DNA of 64,000 nt from Aliirhizobium wenxiniae (GCF_019511445.1 NZ_JAEUAN010000017.1:62001-126000); one strand, 5' to 3'. Shown: positions 51,034-60,534, counted from the stretch's first letter. The notes: generated by a model from the letters alone, not told the origin. Translations and numbers: made by a program.

Positions 51034-51822
51034 ATGAGAGCACTTGCTATTGCTGCCACGGGTATGAACGCCCAGCAGACGAACCTCGAAGTCATCGCAA
51101 ACAACATCGCCAACATCAACACGACCGCCTTCAAGCGCGGCCGGGCGGAGTTTACCGATCTTCTTTATCAGACCGAGCGCGCCGCAGGCGTTGCCAACCG
51201 CGCCAACCAGTCGGTCGTGCCGGAAGGCGCCAATATCGGTCTCGGTGTGCAGACGTCGGCTGTCCGCAAACTGTTCGAACAGGGTGAAATTTCCCAGACC
51301 AGCAACACGCTCGATGCAGCGATTGTCGGCAATGGCTGGTTCCAGATCGAAGGCTCGGACGGCACCACCCTCTATACACGCGCCGGTGCGTTCAATAAGG
51401 ATGCCAACGGCCGCCTGGTGACGATCGATGGTTACGGCGTCATTCCCGCGATCACCATTCCGCAGGACGCAACCGAAGTCACCATCGCCCAGGACGGCAC
51501 CGTCTCGGTCCGTATCGGCGAACAGGACAACATGACGGAAGTCGGTCAGCTCCAGCTGGCGCTCTTTGCCAACGATGCAGGCCTTCGCCCGCTCGGCGAT
51601 AACCTCTTCGCGGTAACGGAAGCCTCTGGAGATGCCGTTGTAGGTCTGCCGGTGGATGCCGGTTACGGATACCTGAAGCAGGGCTATCTGGAGAGCTCCA
51701 ACGTCGATTCTGTCAAGGAGATCACCGACCTGATCTCGGCGCAGCGCGCTTACGAAATGAATTCCAAGGTCATCACGACGGCAGACGAGATGGCCCAGAT
51801 CGTCAGTAAGAACCTGAAGTAA
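51034..51822 (+). CDS. flgG: Flagellar distal rod protein FlgG
   Basis: The protein has 262 residues. MRALAIAATGMNAQQTNLEVIANNIANINTTAFKRGRAEFTDLLYQ is replaced by no variant: all key rod residues are present, and the C-terminus (SNVDSVKEITDLISAQRAYEMNSKVI) is canonical. FlgG builds the distal rod through the periplasm. It follows fliE after 20 bases, with GAGAGG ahead of the ATG. Confidence 0.97.
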   Translation: MRALAIAATGMNAQQTNLEVIANNIANINTTAFKRGRAEFTDLLYQTERAAGVANRANQSVVPEGANIGLGVQTSAVRKLFEQGEISQTSNTLDAAIVGNGWFQIEGSDGTTLYTRAGAFNKDANGRLVTIDGYGVIPAITIPQDATEVTIAQDGTVSVRIGEQDNMTEVGQLQLALFANDAGLRPLGDNLFAVTEASGDAVVGLPVDAGYGYLKQGYLESSNVDSVKEITDLISAQRAYEMNSKVITTADEMAQIVSKNLK

Positions 51823-51843
51823 CGGATTGAGAGGCGGGCAAAC

Positions 51844-52332
51844 ATGATGTTTCCTAGTGTAAATGCACTTCGGTCGGTTGTCGGCGGGGTTGCCCTGTCG
51901 CTGCTGTTCATCGCGGGTGCCGGATCGCAGGTCGCGGTTGCTCAGCCTCTTTATGCCGTTGTTCCCACCTCGACGATTTTTCCCGGTGATCTGATTTCCG
52001 CAAGTCAGGTCATGGAAGTAGAGGTAACCAATCCCAATCTGGCTGGCGGCTACACGTCGAGCGTCACGGAAGTCATCGGCAAGGTGGCAAAGCGCACGCT
52101 TGTTCCTGGGCGGACCATTCCCTCGTCCGCTCTGAGGGAGGCCTACACAATCGAGCGGGGCAAGGCCGTCCGCATCATGTTCAATGTCGGCGGCTTGACG
52201 ATTTCGGCCCCCGGATCGGCTCTGCAGGACGCCATGGCGGGAGATGCAATCCGTGTCCGTAACACCGAGAGCGGAGTTACCGTCACTGGTACTGTCAGGG
52301 CCGATGGAAATGTCGAGGTTGTCCAGAAATGA
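51844..52332 (+). CDS. flgA: Flagellar P-ring assembly chaperone FlgA
   Basis: This 162-residue exported protein has a signal peptide (VAVA/QPL). The SAF-like domain includes VVPTSTIFPGDLISASQV, RTLVPGRTIPSSALRE and the C-terminal GDAIRVRNTESGVTVTGTVRADGNVEV. FlgA helps FlgI assemble into the P-ring. It overlaps flgI by four bases. Confidence 0.94.
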   Translation: MMFPSVNALRSVVGGVALSLLFIAGAGSQVAVAQPLYAVVPTSTIFPGDLISASQVMEVEVTNPNLAGGYTSSVTEVIGKVAKRTLVPGRTIPSSALREAYTIERGKAVRIMFNVGGLTISAPGSALQDAMAGDAIRVRNTESGVTVTGTVRADGNVEVVQK

Positions 52333-53450
52333 TCGGTAGACTGCTTACAACGATCGCCGCCGGCCTGCTGGCGCTTTTTGCTGCGGCGTCCGTCGTGGAA
52401 GCGGCATCGAATGCGCGCATCAAGGACGTGGTCTCGCTTCAGGCCGGTCGCGACAACCAGCTCATCGGATATGGTCTTGTGGTCGGCCTGCAGGGAACGG
52501 GCGATGGCCTGCGTGCATCGCCGTTTACCGACCAGTCGATGCGCGCGATGCTCCAGAACCTGGGTATTTCGACGCAAGGCGGCCAGTCGGCCGCCAAAAA
52601 CGTCGCGGCCGTCATGGTCACGACGAACCTGCCGCCGTTCACCAGCCCCGGCAGCCGCATCGATGTGACCGTCAGTTCTCTCGGTGATGCAACATCGTTG
52701 CGCGGCGGAACACTCGTCATGACGTCGCTCACCGGCGCCGATGGGCAGATCTATGCCGTCGCGCAGGGCGCAGTGGTGGTGTCCGGCTTCCTCGCAGAAG
52801 GAGCCGCAGCAACGATCACGGAAGGCATCACGACCGCCGGCCGCATTCCTGGCGGCGCCATCATCGAGCGGGAACTGCCGTCTCGGTTCAAGGATTCGGG
52901 CAACCTTGTCCTTCAACTGCGCAATCCGGATTTCTCCACAGCGATCCGCGTGGCCGACGTGATCAACTCTTTCTCCACCAGCACTTATCGCATGCCGATC
53001 GCCGAAGCCCGCGATTCCCAGGTCGTCTCCGTACAGAAGCCACCGCAGGAAGATCTGGCCCGTCTCATGGCGCGGATCGAGAACCTCGCGGTCGAGACCG
53101 ATACGCCTGCCAAGGTCGTCATCAACGAGCGCACGGGAACCATCGTCATCGGTGCCGATGTTCGCATCTCTCGGGTCGCGGTCAGCTATGGAACACTGAC
53201 GGTTCAGGTCACCGAAATGCCGCAGGTCATCCAGCCGCTGCCCTTCTCGCGCGGAGAGACCTATGTCCAGCCGGAAACGGATATCGTCGCTGAAAAGGCA
53301 GGCGGACCGGTTGCGGTTCTCGAAGGCCCGGATCTGCGTTCGCTGGTCGCCGGATTGAACAGCATTGGCGTCAAGCCCGACGGGATTATCGCGATCCTGC
53401 AGGGGATCAAGTCCGCAGGTGCGCTGCAAGCGGAGCTGGTATTGCAATGA
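52329..53450 (+). CDS. flgI: Flagellar P-ring protein FlgI
   Basis: This 373-residue periplasmic protein has a signal peptide (VVEA/ASN) followed by RIKDVVSLQAGRDNQLIGYGLVVGLQGTGDG, the P-ring signature. It forms the bushing around the rod in the peptidoglycan layer. Start and stop overlap flgA and motE. Confidence 0.97.
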   Translation: MIGRLLTTIAAGLLALFAAASVVEAASNARIKDVVSLQAGRDNQLIGYGLVVGLQGTGDGLRASPFTDQSMRAMLQNLGISTQGGQSAAKNVAAVMVTTNLPPFTSPGSRIDVTVSSLGDATSLRGGTLVMTSLTGADGQIYAVAQGAVVVSGFLAEGAAATITEGITTAGRIPGGAIIERELPSRFKDSGNLVLQLRNPDFSTAIRVADVINSFSTSTYRMPIAEARDSQVVSVQKPPQEDLARLMARIENLAVETDTPAKVVINERTGTIVIGADVRISRVAVSYGTLTVQVTEMPQVIQPLPFSRGETYVQPETDIVAEKAGGPVAVLEGPDLRSLVAGLNSIGVKPDGIIAILQGIKSAGALQAELVLQ

Positions 53451-54004
53451 TTGGTCGAGACACTTCATCTCCGGCACGCCTACGGCCTTGGGAGCGCTCT
53501 TCGGTTGCTCTTCCCTTTCTGGCCCTTCTCGGTCTCCTTGTCGCCTTGCCCTCTGCTGATGCCCAGGAGCAGGTTCGCGACACGACCGGCCTGACGAGCG
53601 AAGCCGAAGTCCAGCAATATTGCAGCAACATCGCCGATGCTGCGCGTGACCGCCGTTATGCGTTGCAGAAACAGGATCTTGAAAAGCTCCAGGGCGATGT
53701 GAACGATCGTATTGCCCTCATGGAAACCCGCAAGGCCGAATACGAGGACTGGATCGGCCGGCGCAACGCCTTCATGAAACAGGCCGAAAACGGTCTCGTT
53801 GATATCTTCAAGACCATGAAACCAGACACTGCCGCTCCTCGTCTGGAGGAAATGCAGGCAGGGCTCGCCGCCGCCATCGTCATGCGGCTCCCGCCCCGCC
53901 AATCCGGTCTGATATTGAGCGAAATGGATGCCAAGAAGGCTGCCGCCGTTGCATCCATCATCGCCAGTGCAGCGGATCCCAACACGTCGAAAGATCCGTC
54001 ATGA
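53447..54004 (+). CDS. motE: MotC-stabilising periplasmic chaperone MotE
   Basis: This 185-residue protein has an N-terminal signal or anchor, a coiled coil (about 60-115) and a C-terminal MgtE-N-like fold (MQAGLAAAIVMRLPPRQSGLILSEMDAKKAAAVASII). In S. meliloti MotE is a chaperone for the motility protein MotC. Its place between flgI and flgH is typical of rhizobia. It overlaps both neighbours by four bases. Confidence 0.9.
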   Translation: MIGRDTSSPARLRPWERSSVALPFLALLGLLVALPSADAQEQVRDTTGLTSEAEVQQYCSNIADAARDRRYALQKQDLEKLQGDVNDRIALMETRKAEYEDWIGRRNAFMKQAENGLVDIFKTMKPDTAAPRLEEMQAGLAAAIVMRLPPRQSGLILSEMDAKKAAAVASIIASAADPNTSKDPS

Positions 54005-54720
54005 CCAAATTCGCCCCCGCACTTCTCGCGACCGTCGCGCTTCTTTCAGGATGCTCGCAGACGCCCCAGACGATCCGTGAGATCGGCAACGCACCGTCGA
54101 TGAGCCCGATCGGCAGCGGCCTGCAATTCAGCCAGGCACCGCAGCTCGCCTCCTATCCGAAACGCCCCCAGAACATGAACAACGGCTACTCCTTGTGGAG
54201 CGACAGCCAGGCTGCCCTGTTCAAGGACGCCCGCGCGCTCAACATTGGCGACATCCTGACGGTGAACATCCGGATCAACGACAAGGCGAATTTCGACAAC
54301 GAAACGGATCTGGAAAAGACCAACAGCCGCAAGTCCGGATGGAATGCCGACGCGACGATTTTCGGATGGAACCCGAAGACGGAATCCACCTATGGATTTG
54401 ACGGCACATCGGAGATGAATGGCAAGGGATCGACAACGCGCGCGGAGCAGTTGAACCTGCTTGTCGCGGCTGTCGTGACCGGCGTTCTGGACAACGGCAA
54501 TCTCCTGATCAGTGGCTCGCAGGAAGTACGGGTGAACCATGAAATCCGTATTCTCAACGTTGCCGGTATCGTTAGGCCGCAGGATGTCGATTCGGAAAAC
54601 GAAATCTCTTACGACAAGATTGCTGAGGCTCGCATTTCCTACGGCGGCCGCGGTCGTGTGACGGAAATCCAGCAACCGCCCGTCGGACAGCAGGTCCTCG
54701 ACCTGTTCTCGCCGATCTGA
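54001..54720 (+). CDS. flgH: Flagellar L-ring protein FlgH (lipoprotein)
   Basis: This 239-residue protein has a lipobox LLSGC at about residue 18. The L-ring motifs SLWSDSQAALFKDARALNIGDILTVNI, NLLVAAVVTGVLDNGNLLISGSQEVRVNHE and LNVAGIVRPQDVDSENEI are all present. It makes the outer-membrane ring. It overlaps motE by four bases. Confidence 0.97.
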   Translation: MTKFAPALLATVALLSGCSQTPQTIREIGNAPSMSPIGSGLQFSQAPQLASYPKRPQNMNNGYSLWSDSQAALFKDARALNIGDILTVNIRINDKANFDNETDLEKTNSRKSGWNADATIFGWNPKTESTYGFDGTSEMNGKGSTTRAEQLNLLVAAVVTGVLDNGNLLISGSQEVRVNHEIRILNVAGIVRPQDVDSENEISYDKIAEARISYGGRGRVTEIQQPPVGQQVLDLFSPI

Positions 54721-54751
54721 GACGTTGGCCCGCGCCGAGGAGTGACATCAC

Positions 54752-55249
54752 GTGGCTATGATCACTGAGGACGAAACCGTCCCGAAGAAAAAGAACACGC
54801 TCATTCCCATGGTCGGCGCCGTAGTATTGCTGTCGCTGGTTGGAGGCGGCGGCGGATGGCTGACCGGCAAGCTGATCGCCCCGGCGCCCAAGCCGGCCGA
54901 GGTTGCTGCAGCTGCGCCGGCTGCCGAGGGCGGGCATGGCGCAGCAGCGGAGAATGCCGCTGCCCTGCCCAATCTCCTGGAATTGGCGCCGATCCTGACC
55001 AATATCGGGTATCCGGCGGAAAACCTCATTCGTCTGCAGGTCGGGCTGGTTTTCGATGGACCGCCGGATCCAGCACTGGCCGAGACCGTCAACCAGAATA
55101 TCATGACCTACTTGCGAACCCTGTCGCTCCAGCAGCTTCAGGGGCCGCGTGGATTCACATATTTGAAGGGCGATATTCAGGAGATTGCTAGCCTGCGTTC
55201 GCAGGGGCGTGTAACAAAGGTCCTGATTAGGACTTTTGTTGTCGAATGA
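54752..55249 (+). CDS. fliL: Flagellar basal-body protein FliL
   Basis: This 165-residue single-pass protein has a short basic N-terminus, a membrane helix (LIPMVGAVVLLSLVGGGGGWLTG), a linker rich in Ala and Pro, and the periplasmic FliL domain (LLELAPILTNIGYPAENLIRLQVGLVF, then LIRTFVVE). FliL rings surround the stator. GAGGAG nine bases ahead supports the GTG start at 54752 over ATG 54758. It overlaps fliP by four bases. Confidence 0.93.
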   Translation: MAMITEDETVPKKKNTLIPMVGAVVLLSLVGGGGGWLTGKLIAPAPKPAEVAAAAPAAEGGHGAAAENAAALPNLLELAPILTNIGYPAENLIRLQVGLVFDGPPDPALAETVNQNIMTYLRTLSLQQLQGPRGFTYLKGDIQEIASLRSQGRVTKVLIRTFVVE

Positions 55250-55980
55250 TTCGTTTCGCGATTTTCGTTGCCATCTTGGCTTTGGCGCCTGGCCTTGCGC
55301 ATGCGCAGCAGTTGCAGGATCTGATCCAGGCCCCTGTCGATGGCTCTGCGGCCGCCTGGATCGTGCGCACCTTCGGTCTTCTGACCGTCCTTTCGGTCGC
55401 GCCCGGCATCCTGATCATGGTGACGAGCTTTCCGCGCTTCATCATCGCCTTCTCTATCTTAAGAATGGGCATGGGTCTTGCGACCACGCCTTCGAACATG
55501 ATCCTCGCCAGCATGGCGATGTTCATGACCTTCTACGTCATGTCTCCCACGCTTGAGCAATCCTGGCGCGACGGCATCCAGCCGATGCTGCAGAACCAGG
55601 TGACGGAAGCGCAGGCGATAGAGCGCACTGCGGAACCCTTCCGGACCTTCATGATGGCGAATACCCGACCGAAGGATTTGGCGCTTTTCGTCGATCTGGC
55701 CACGGAACGCGGCCAGCAGACATCCGAGGGCGACAGGCCCTATTACCGCGTGCTCATCCCGGCCTTCATGCTCTCCGAGATCCGCCGCGGCTTCGAGATC
55801 GGCTTCCTGATCGTCCTGCCCTTCCTCGTGATCGACATGGTGGTTGCGACGATCACAATGGCCATGGGTATGATGATGCTCCCGCCGACATCGATCTCCC
55901 TGCCTTTCAAGATCCTGTTCTTCGTCCTCATAGACGGCTGGAATCTGCTTGTCGGTTCCCTCGTTCGATCGTTCTCCTGA
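55246..55980 (+). CDS. fliP: Flagellar type III export gate protein FliP
   Basis: This 244-residue protein has a cleavable signal (AHAQ/QLQ) and four membrane helices. The signature reads TSFPRFIIAFSILRMGMGLATTPSNMILASMAMFMTF in two conserved parts, with IPAFMLSEIRRGFEIGFLIVLPFLVIDMVVA later. FliP is the main ring protein of the export gate. It ends the flg operon. Confidence 0.97.
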   Translation: MIRFAIFVAILALAPGLAHAQQLQDLIQAPVDGSAAAWIVRTFGLLTVLSVAPGILIMVTSFPRFIIAFSILRMGMGLATTPSNMILASMAMFMTFYVMSPTLEQSWRDGIQPMLQNQVTEAQAIERTAEPFRTFMMANTRPKDLALFVDLATERGQQTSEGDRPYYRVLIPAFMLSEIRRGFEIGFLIVLPFLVIDMVVATITMAMGMMMLPPTSISLPFKILFFVLIDGWNLLVGSLVRSFS

Positions 55981-56490
55981 AACCTTGCACCTGCAGTTCT
56001 GCACGCAGACCTGCAGGCTTGGAGAATGGGATGGCACTGCGAGCCGATAGAGCCTTGGCCCGTGCCGCTTGATGAGCCGCGCTCACAGTCAGCCATATTG
56101 AGTATGCCTGTAGCGTAGGTTCATCCTCGCGCTTGTGTGGCATGCGCGCAGAAATTCCAGCAAAGGTGGGATCCTGTCTCACCTGCGGCATTGCGCGAAA
56201 CCAAGAACCCGTAGCGCCGCCGTGTATCCGTTCGGTAGCGCCGCGCTATCGCGATGTCGGTGGCAGGAAGCTTTTCTCCTCGTCGTCCCGAATGGACAAC
56301 TCACTGTCACAGGGCTTCCGATCACGATCCGAGGGAGAAGGGATGAGGGCCTAAGGAGAGCAACTGACCGCTGGTCGCAATCGTCTCCAGACTTGTTTGC
56401 AGGCCACCACAAACGCCAATGCCGCGCAGGGCGCGGCATTGGAGCGTTAAGCGTCAATGGCCTTCCGGCGGCAGCCGAAAGGGCAGGGGA
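55981..56490. other. 510-bp intergenic stretch after fliP with a repeat and a strong hairpin
   Basis: No gene is supported. The segment 56152-56172 (AATTCCAGCAAAGGTGGGA and following) is a diverged copy of the start of the palindromic repeat at 15894. At 56416-56442 a perfect 12-bp stem, CCAATGCCGCGC-AGG-GCGCGGCATTGG, stands alone with no T run on either strand; it could end either the fliP or the minus-strand transcript. Confidence 0.5.
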
Positions 56491-56952
56491 TCAATGATGT
56501 GCCTGGCTGCTCAACTCCAGAGCGGCGCGCGCCTTGGTGTTCTGGAAGGTCACCTGCTTCAGGCTGTCTGCGAGAATGGACGTGTTCTCATGCGGGTCCG
56601 AAGACGGGCTGTGGAAGTTGATGTAGTTGATCGAGAGGCTGGCTTTTTCCGCTTCCAGCTTCAGGCGGCTATAGATGGTGACACCTGGCGGGGTGATTTC
56701 GAGGTCCAGCGTGATGGACGGATAAGCCGACCAATCAAGCGCATAGTCCCCGCCGACGCCGAAGCGGACGGTTCCCGGATGGAAATAGAGTTCGGCCGCA
56801 GAATCGACCAGATCAGCAATCGAGCTGTGATATTCGAAACGAAGAAGCGAAATGAGGTCCGCCGCGTCGAGCAATCTCAGCTCGGCCGCCAGGGGGCTGA
56901 TGGCCTTGGCAAGAATCTCTTCGCGTTCGATGGAATATGGGCATGTTTTCAT
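56491..56952 (-). CDS. Hypothetical protein in the flagellar region
   Basis: This 153-residue soluble protein (AAELRLLDAADLISLLRFEYHSSIADLVDSAAELYFHPGTVRFG, then AYPSITLDLEITPPGVTIYSRLKLEAEKASLSINYINF) has no signal peptide or membrane helix. The frame is clean and the composition matches the neighbours, so it is probably real. It is transcribed away from the flagellins, on its own. The family is unknown to me. Confidence 0.6.
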   Translation of the reverse strand: MKTCPYSIEREEILAKAISPLAAELRLLDAADLISLLRFEYHSSIADLVDSAAELYFHPGTVRFGVGGDYALDWSAYPSITLDLEITPPGVTIYSRLKLEAEKASLSINYINFHSPSSDPHENTSILADSLKQVTFQNTKARAALELSSQAHH

Positions 56953-57335
56953 GGTGAGCTGTCTAGCCAGTTTTTTTGGTTAACGTTGTATTCGGGCCGT
57001 CACGAGATCCCTGAAACTTCAGAGGATCGCTCGATGATAAAGGTAGTGCACGAGGCTTGCGCAGAGATGGAATGTTGAATTTAAAGGGAAATTCTCTATT
57101 TCAGATCATGGTTGACCATAGGAGCGCATTGCCTGCACCGACCTTTGGTCGCAAGTCTCGATCAGGTTCCGTACCGTTCTGTCATGATGCGTCTTGCACG
57201 CATCTCGGCAATGCTCCGCTGTTCCCGACAAGTTATCGTCGCGGACGGAGTACTTCAGGGCAGCATCATGCTTGAATTGTATCGGGCGCAGCGTTCATTG
57301 CGCGTCCGGCCAGGCTTCGTGCCTGGCGGCGATTG
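56953..57335. other. Intergenic stretch with one hairpin, no gene
   Basis: No frame has support. GCCAGGC-TTCGT-GCCTGGC (57309-57327) forms a 7-bp stem just after the stop of the minus-strand glycosyltransferase gene and may help end its transcript, although no T run follows. Confidence 0.4.
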
Positions 57336-59261
57336 TCAGTCGAGCTTTTCCATGAAAGGCTCGGTGCGTGGCGGCAGGCACGCGACATCGAAATGGTCCG
57401 GCTTCAAGCCCTGTCTGGCGCGATCGACCATCATTTCGTAAGCGGTCTCGATATGCCGCGTGAACCGCTCGGCGTCGAAGAGCGGGCTCTTGAGGCGATT
57501 GTCGTTCAGACGCTGCCGCAGCGGTTTGATGAGCTCGGGATTGCTGCCGAACTCGATCGCCTTGCGCAGATAGTCATCTGCGTCTTCCGCGATCAGTTCC
57601 GGCAGGTCGATTGCATTCAGCAGGCTTTCACTGACGCGCGAGGCAAAATTGGTGCCCTTGTAGGTCAGAACCGGCAATCCTGCCCAAAGCTGCTCCGAGG
57701 TCGTCGTGTGGCCGTTGACCGGGTAGGTGTCGAGGCCAAGGTCGGCGAGCGGAATACGGTTGATGTGATATTCGAAATGCAGCTTGCTCATGAAGAAGAT
57801 GCGCTTGGCGGGAACGCCGCTGGCGACAAGCTTCTTCTGGATATTGGTCCGTCCCTCGCTGGCATGGCAGAGGATCCAGAGAATGCTGTTGGGCGTGGAC
57901 TTGACCATTTCGGCCCACATATCGAGCATCTTCGGCGTTATCTTGCGGTTCGCATTGAATGACGCATAGATGAATGCGTCTTCGGGAAGGCCGACATCCT
58001 TGCGGGTCGGCGGCTTGGCGAGCGGCCGGTGGAACGGGTCGTTGGGCTGATAGGTTTCGGGCAGGCGGCAGAATTTCTCGTAATAATGCGGCTTCGAGCT
58101 GTCCGGCAGCACGTACCGGTCGCCTATCACATAGTCGAGATCGACGTTCAAGGTCGAACCGGGGAAGCCGAGCCATGCGACCTGGATCGGCGCCGCCTGC
58201 ATATTGAAGACGGTGTTGCGTGTGCCCTTCGTATGGCCCTTCAGATCCACGAGGATGTCGATATTGCGTGCCTTGATCTCTGCCTGCAGCGTGGCATCGT
58301 CCATATCTCGAACGGTAACGATATCGCCCCATTCCGAGCGATCCGCATCATTGGTCTCAAGCATCGCCGAATCAGAATGGCACAGAAGCGTGATTTCGAA
58401 GCGGTCCCTGTCGTGCAGTTCCAGCACCCGGCGGATGAGCTTCATGGTGGCATGCTTGTCGAAAAGGTCGGAAGACAGATAAGCAATGCGGATCTTGTCG
58501 CCCCAGGCATGGGGAAGCTTGTGGCGGAGCGTAGTCATTTCCGGCGAAAAACGCGGCGTGTTGCTGCGCGCCAGTTGGTTCAAGTGTTCGTCGCCGGTCC
58601 AGTGAATGTTGAAGAACGGGCCGTCTCTCTTCAAGAAATCGAGTTCACCCGCAGCGATTGCTGCATCGATGATCGGCTGGTGGCGCTCGATGGCATCGTG
58701 CCGGCTGTGCTCGCGACTGAATGTGAGGTACATGAGCCGCACCGGATTGCTGTTGGGAATTCGGTTCAGCAGCACGCGAGCGGTCTCGACATCCGAAGGA
58801 TCGAACAGATCCCAAGTATGCAGCGAGATCCTGGCGCCAAGCAGCATGTGCGGCAGCTCTTTGCTGTTGATGAGCATCGTCTTGAACACACGGGCAGTGC
58901 GCGCCTGGCCCTTCTCGACCAGCAGCGATGCTACAATGAAGCCAAGCTCGGGATCGCGGGTCAGCTTCGGCAGTATTCGGCTTGCCAAAGCAAGAGCCTT
59001 GTCCTTTTCACCGATTTCGAAATTCAACTTGATGGCATCGATGAGATTGTCGTCGGCGTGCTGGCCACCGAGTTCAGCGGCGAGCTGGAAGGCGCTGGCA
59101 GCTTCATTCTTGTGGCCCAGCTGCTTTAGTGTCCGGGCGAGCAGCATATAGGTTCGGGCATCGCGCTGCGCATCGAGCAGCTTGTTAATCGTTATCAGCG
59201 ACTCGGTAAACTGGCCGTTGCGAAACAGCTGTGACGCGGCCTTGTAACTGATCTCGTTCAA
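57336..59261 (-). CDS. OGT-type glycosyltransferase (SPINDLY family) with N-terminal TPR repeats
   Basis: The protein has 641 residues. The N-terminal 230 residues are TPR-like helices (FRNGQFTESLITINKLLDAQRDARTYMLLARTLKQLGHKNEA). The C-terminal GT41-type domain includes RIAYLSSDLFDKHATMKLI, DILVDLKGHTKGTR, APIQVAWLGFPGSTLNVDLDYVIGD and HTTTSEQLWAGLPVLTYKG. Family members add sugars to Ser/Thr of proteins. The gene lies directly upstream of, and divergent from, the flagellin cluster, so flagellin is the likely acceptor by position. The start is TTG with GGAG six bases ahead. Cytoplasmic. Confidence 0.85.
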   Translation of the reverse strand: MNEISYKAASQLFRNGQFTESLITINKLLDAQRDARTYMLLARTLKQLGHKNEAASAFQLAAELGGQHADDNLIDAIKLNFEIGEKDKALALASRILPKLTRDPELGFIVASLLVEKGQARTARVFKTMLINSKELPHMLLGARISLHTWDLFDPSDVETARVLLNRIPNSNPVRLMYLTFSREHSRHDAIERHQPIIDAAIAAGELDFLKRDGPFFNIHWTGDEHLNQLARSNTPRFSPEMTTLRHKLPHAWGDKIRIAYLSSDLFDKHATMKLIRRVLELHDRDRFEITLLCHSDSAMLETNDADRSEWGDIVTVRDMDDATLQAEIKARNIDILVDLKGHTKGTRNTVFNMQAAPIQVAWLGFPGSTLNVDLDYVIGDRYVLPDSSKPHYYEKFCRLPETYQPNDPFHRPLAKPPTRKDVGLPEDAFIYASFNANRKITPKMLDMWAEMVKSTPNSILWILCHASEGRTNIQKKLVASGVPAKRIFFMSKLHFEYHINRIPLADLGLDTYPVNGHTTTSEQLWAGLPVLTYKGTNFASRVSESLLNAIDLPELIAEDADDYLRKAIEFGSNPELIKPLRQRLNDNRLKSPLFDAERFTRHIETAYEMMVDRARQGLKPDHFDVACLPPRTEPFMEKLD

Positions 59262-59572
59262 CTTTTGCTCCGTATATTCAATGCCGCGATCGGTCAGCCT
59301 GTCCGCGGTTATGCGTAATCCGGCAGACGATGCGGGAAATCCATCCGCATTTTCTAGCCATCGAAGCTTGCTTGAAACCGGTGTGGTGCAAGTGTCCTGT
59401 AAACCCGTGTTGTAGCAATCTTTAACGCCGAGAACCCGGGCTTAAACGTCTGTTCACTATGCCCGCACGTGTCCGGCGCGATGGCTGCAAAATTAAGATT
59501 CTGGCAACGGCTGACCGCCTAATTTCCTCCTGCGACGGGTTGGTGTCCTAAACGAAAATTGGAACCGAGTGG

Positions 59573-59615
59573 CATGATGTCGGACCGTCGCAGCCGAATA
59601 AACCCCGGCATGTCC
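59573..59615 (+). promoter_or_regulatory. Flagellin leader element, copy 1 (flaA)
   Basis: GGCATGATG is followed 36 bases later by CGGCATGTCC, ending 35 bases before the flaA start. The same pair recurs before all four flagellins. The first ATG opens an upstream frame of 22 codons that stops ten bases before flaA. Confidence 0.5.
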
Positions 59616-59649
59616 TCACCGTTTGTTTTCAGTCTTTAGGGGACACTTC

Positions 59650-60534
59650 ATGTCTAGCATCAACTTCAACGCCGGCGCGACTTCGGCTCTCGAAACGCTC
59701 CGCAACATCAACAAAGATCTCAACAAGACGCAGAATAACGTTTCCAGCGGCGAGCGCGTTTCGACCGCAGCTGACGGCGTTTCCTACTGGTCGATCGCAA
59801 CGACCATGAAGTCGGACAACAAGGCGCTCGGCGCCGCTTCTGACGCCCTCGGCGTTGGCGCTGCAAAGGTTGATACCGCAACCGCAGCTGTTGAAAGCTC
59901 GATCGAAGTCGTTAACGAGATCAAGGCAAAGCTGGTCACCGCGTCCGAAAGCTCGGCCGACAAGGATCAGATCCAGCTCGAAATCACCAAACTTCAGGAA
60001 CAGCTGTCGGCCGTTGCTCAGGCAGCTTCCTTCAACGGCGAAAACTGGGCTATCTCCGGTTCCAACACCGGCACCAGCGGCACGGTTGTTGACGGCTTTG
60101 TCCGCGAAGACAGCGGCTCCGTGAAGATCACCACGGCAGAAGTCACGCTCGCAAGCATCGCAATGTTCTCGACCCTGTCTGCAGCCGGCGCTGGCGAAGG
60201 CGGCATTCTGGGCACGGTCATGGATATCGAACTGACCTCTGGCTCGAGCCAGACCGACATCGACGGCTTCATGGACGATGTTGAAACCGCTCTATCGTCG
60301 CTGACGGATGCCGGCGCTGTTCTCGGCTCGCTGACCACCCGCATCAATCTGCAGGACGAATTCGCAGCCAAGCTTTCCGACGCAATCGACTCCGGCGTAA
60401 GCCGCCTCGTCGACGCCGACATGGAAGAAGAATCTGCCAAGCTTTCGGCTCTCCAGACCCAGCAGCAGCTCGCTGTTCAGTCCCTGTCGATCGCCAACTC
60501 TTCCGGCCAGAACATCCTGCGTCTCTTCCAGTAA
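59650..60534 (+). CDS. flaA: Flagellin FlaA
   Basis: This 294-residue flagellin has conserved D0/D1 termini: N-terminal SALETLRNINKDLNKTQNNVSSGERV and C-terminal GVSRLVDADMEEESAKLSALQTQQQLAVQSLSIANSSGQNILRLFQ. The central region is short, so there is no large outer D2/D3 domain, as in rhizobial complex filaments. The start at 59650 follows AGGGGACA. The N-terminus differs clearly from the other copies, while the middle 336 bp are almost identical to flaB. In rhizobia FlaA is the essential main subunit. A strong terminator follows. Confidence 0.95.
   Translation: MSSINFNAGATSALETLRNINKDLNKTQNNVSSGERVSTAADGVSYWSIATTMKSDNKALGAASDALGVGAAKVDTATAAVESSIEVVNEIKAKLVTASESSADKDQIQLEITKLQEQLSAVAQAASFNGENWAISGSNTGTSGTVVDGFVREDSGSVKITTAEVTLASIAMFSTLSAAGAGEGGILGTVMDIELTSGSSQTDIDGFMDDVETALSSLTDAGAVLGSLTTRINLQDEFAAKLSDAIDSGVSRLVDADMEEESAKLSALQTQQQLAVQSLSIANSSGQNILRLFQ

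Noticed and set aside
59623..59650. Longer flagellin FlaA start at 59623
   Set aside because: The extension has no Shine-Dalgarno, while AGGGGACA precedes ATG 59650 and the D0 domain begins there.
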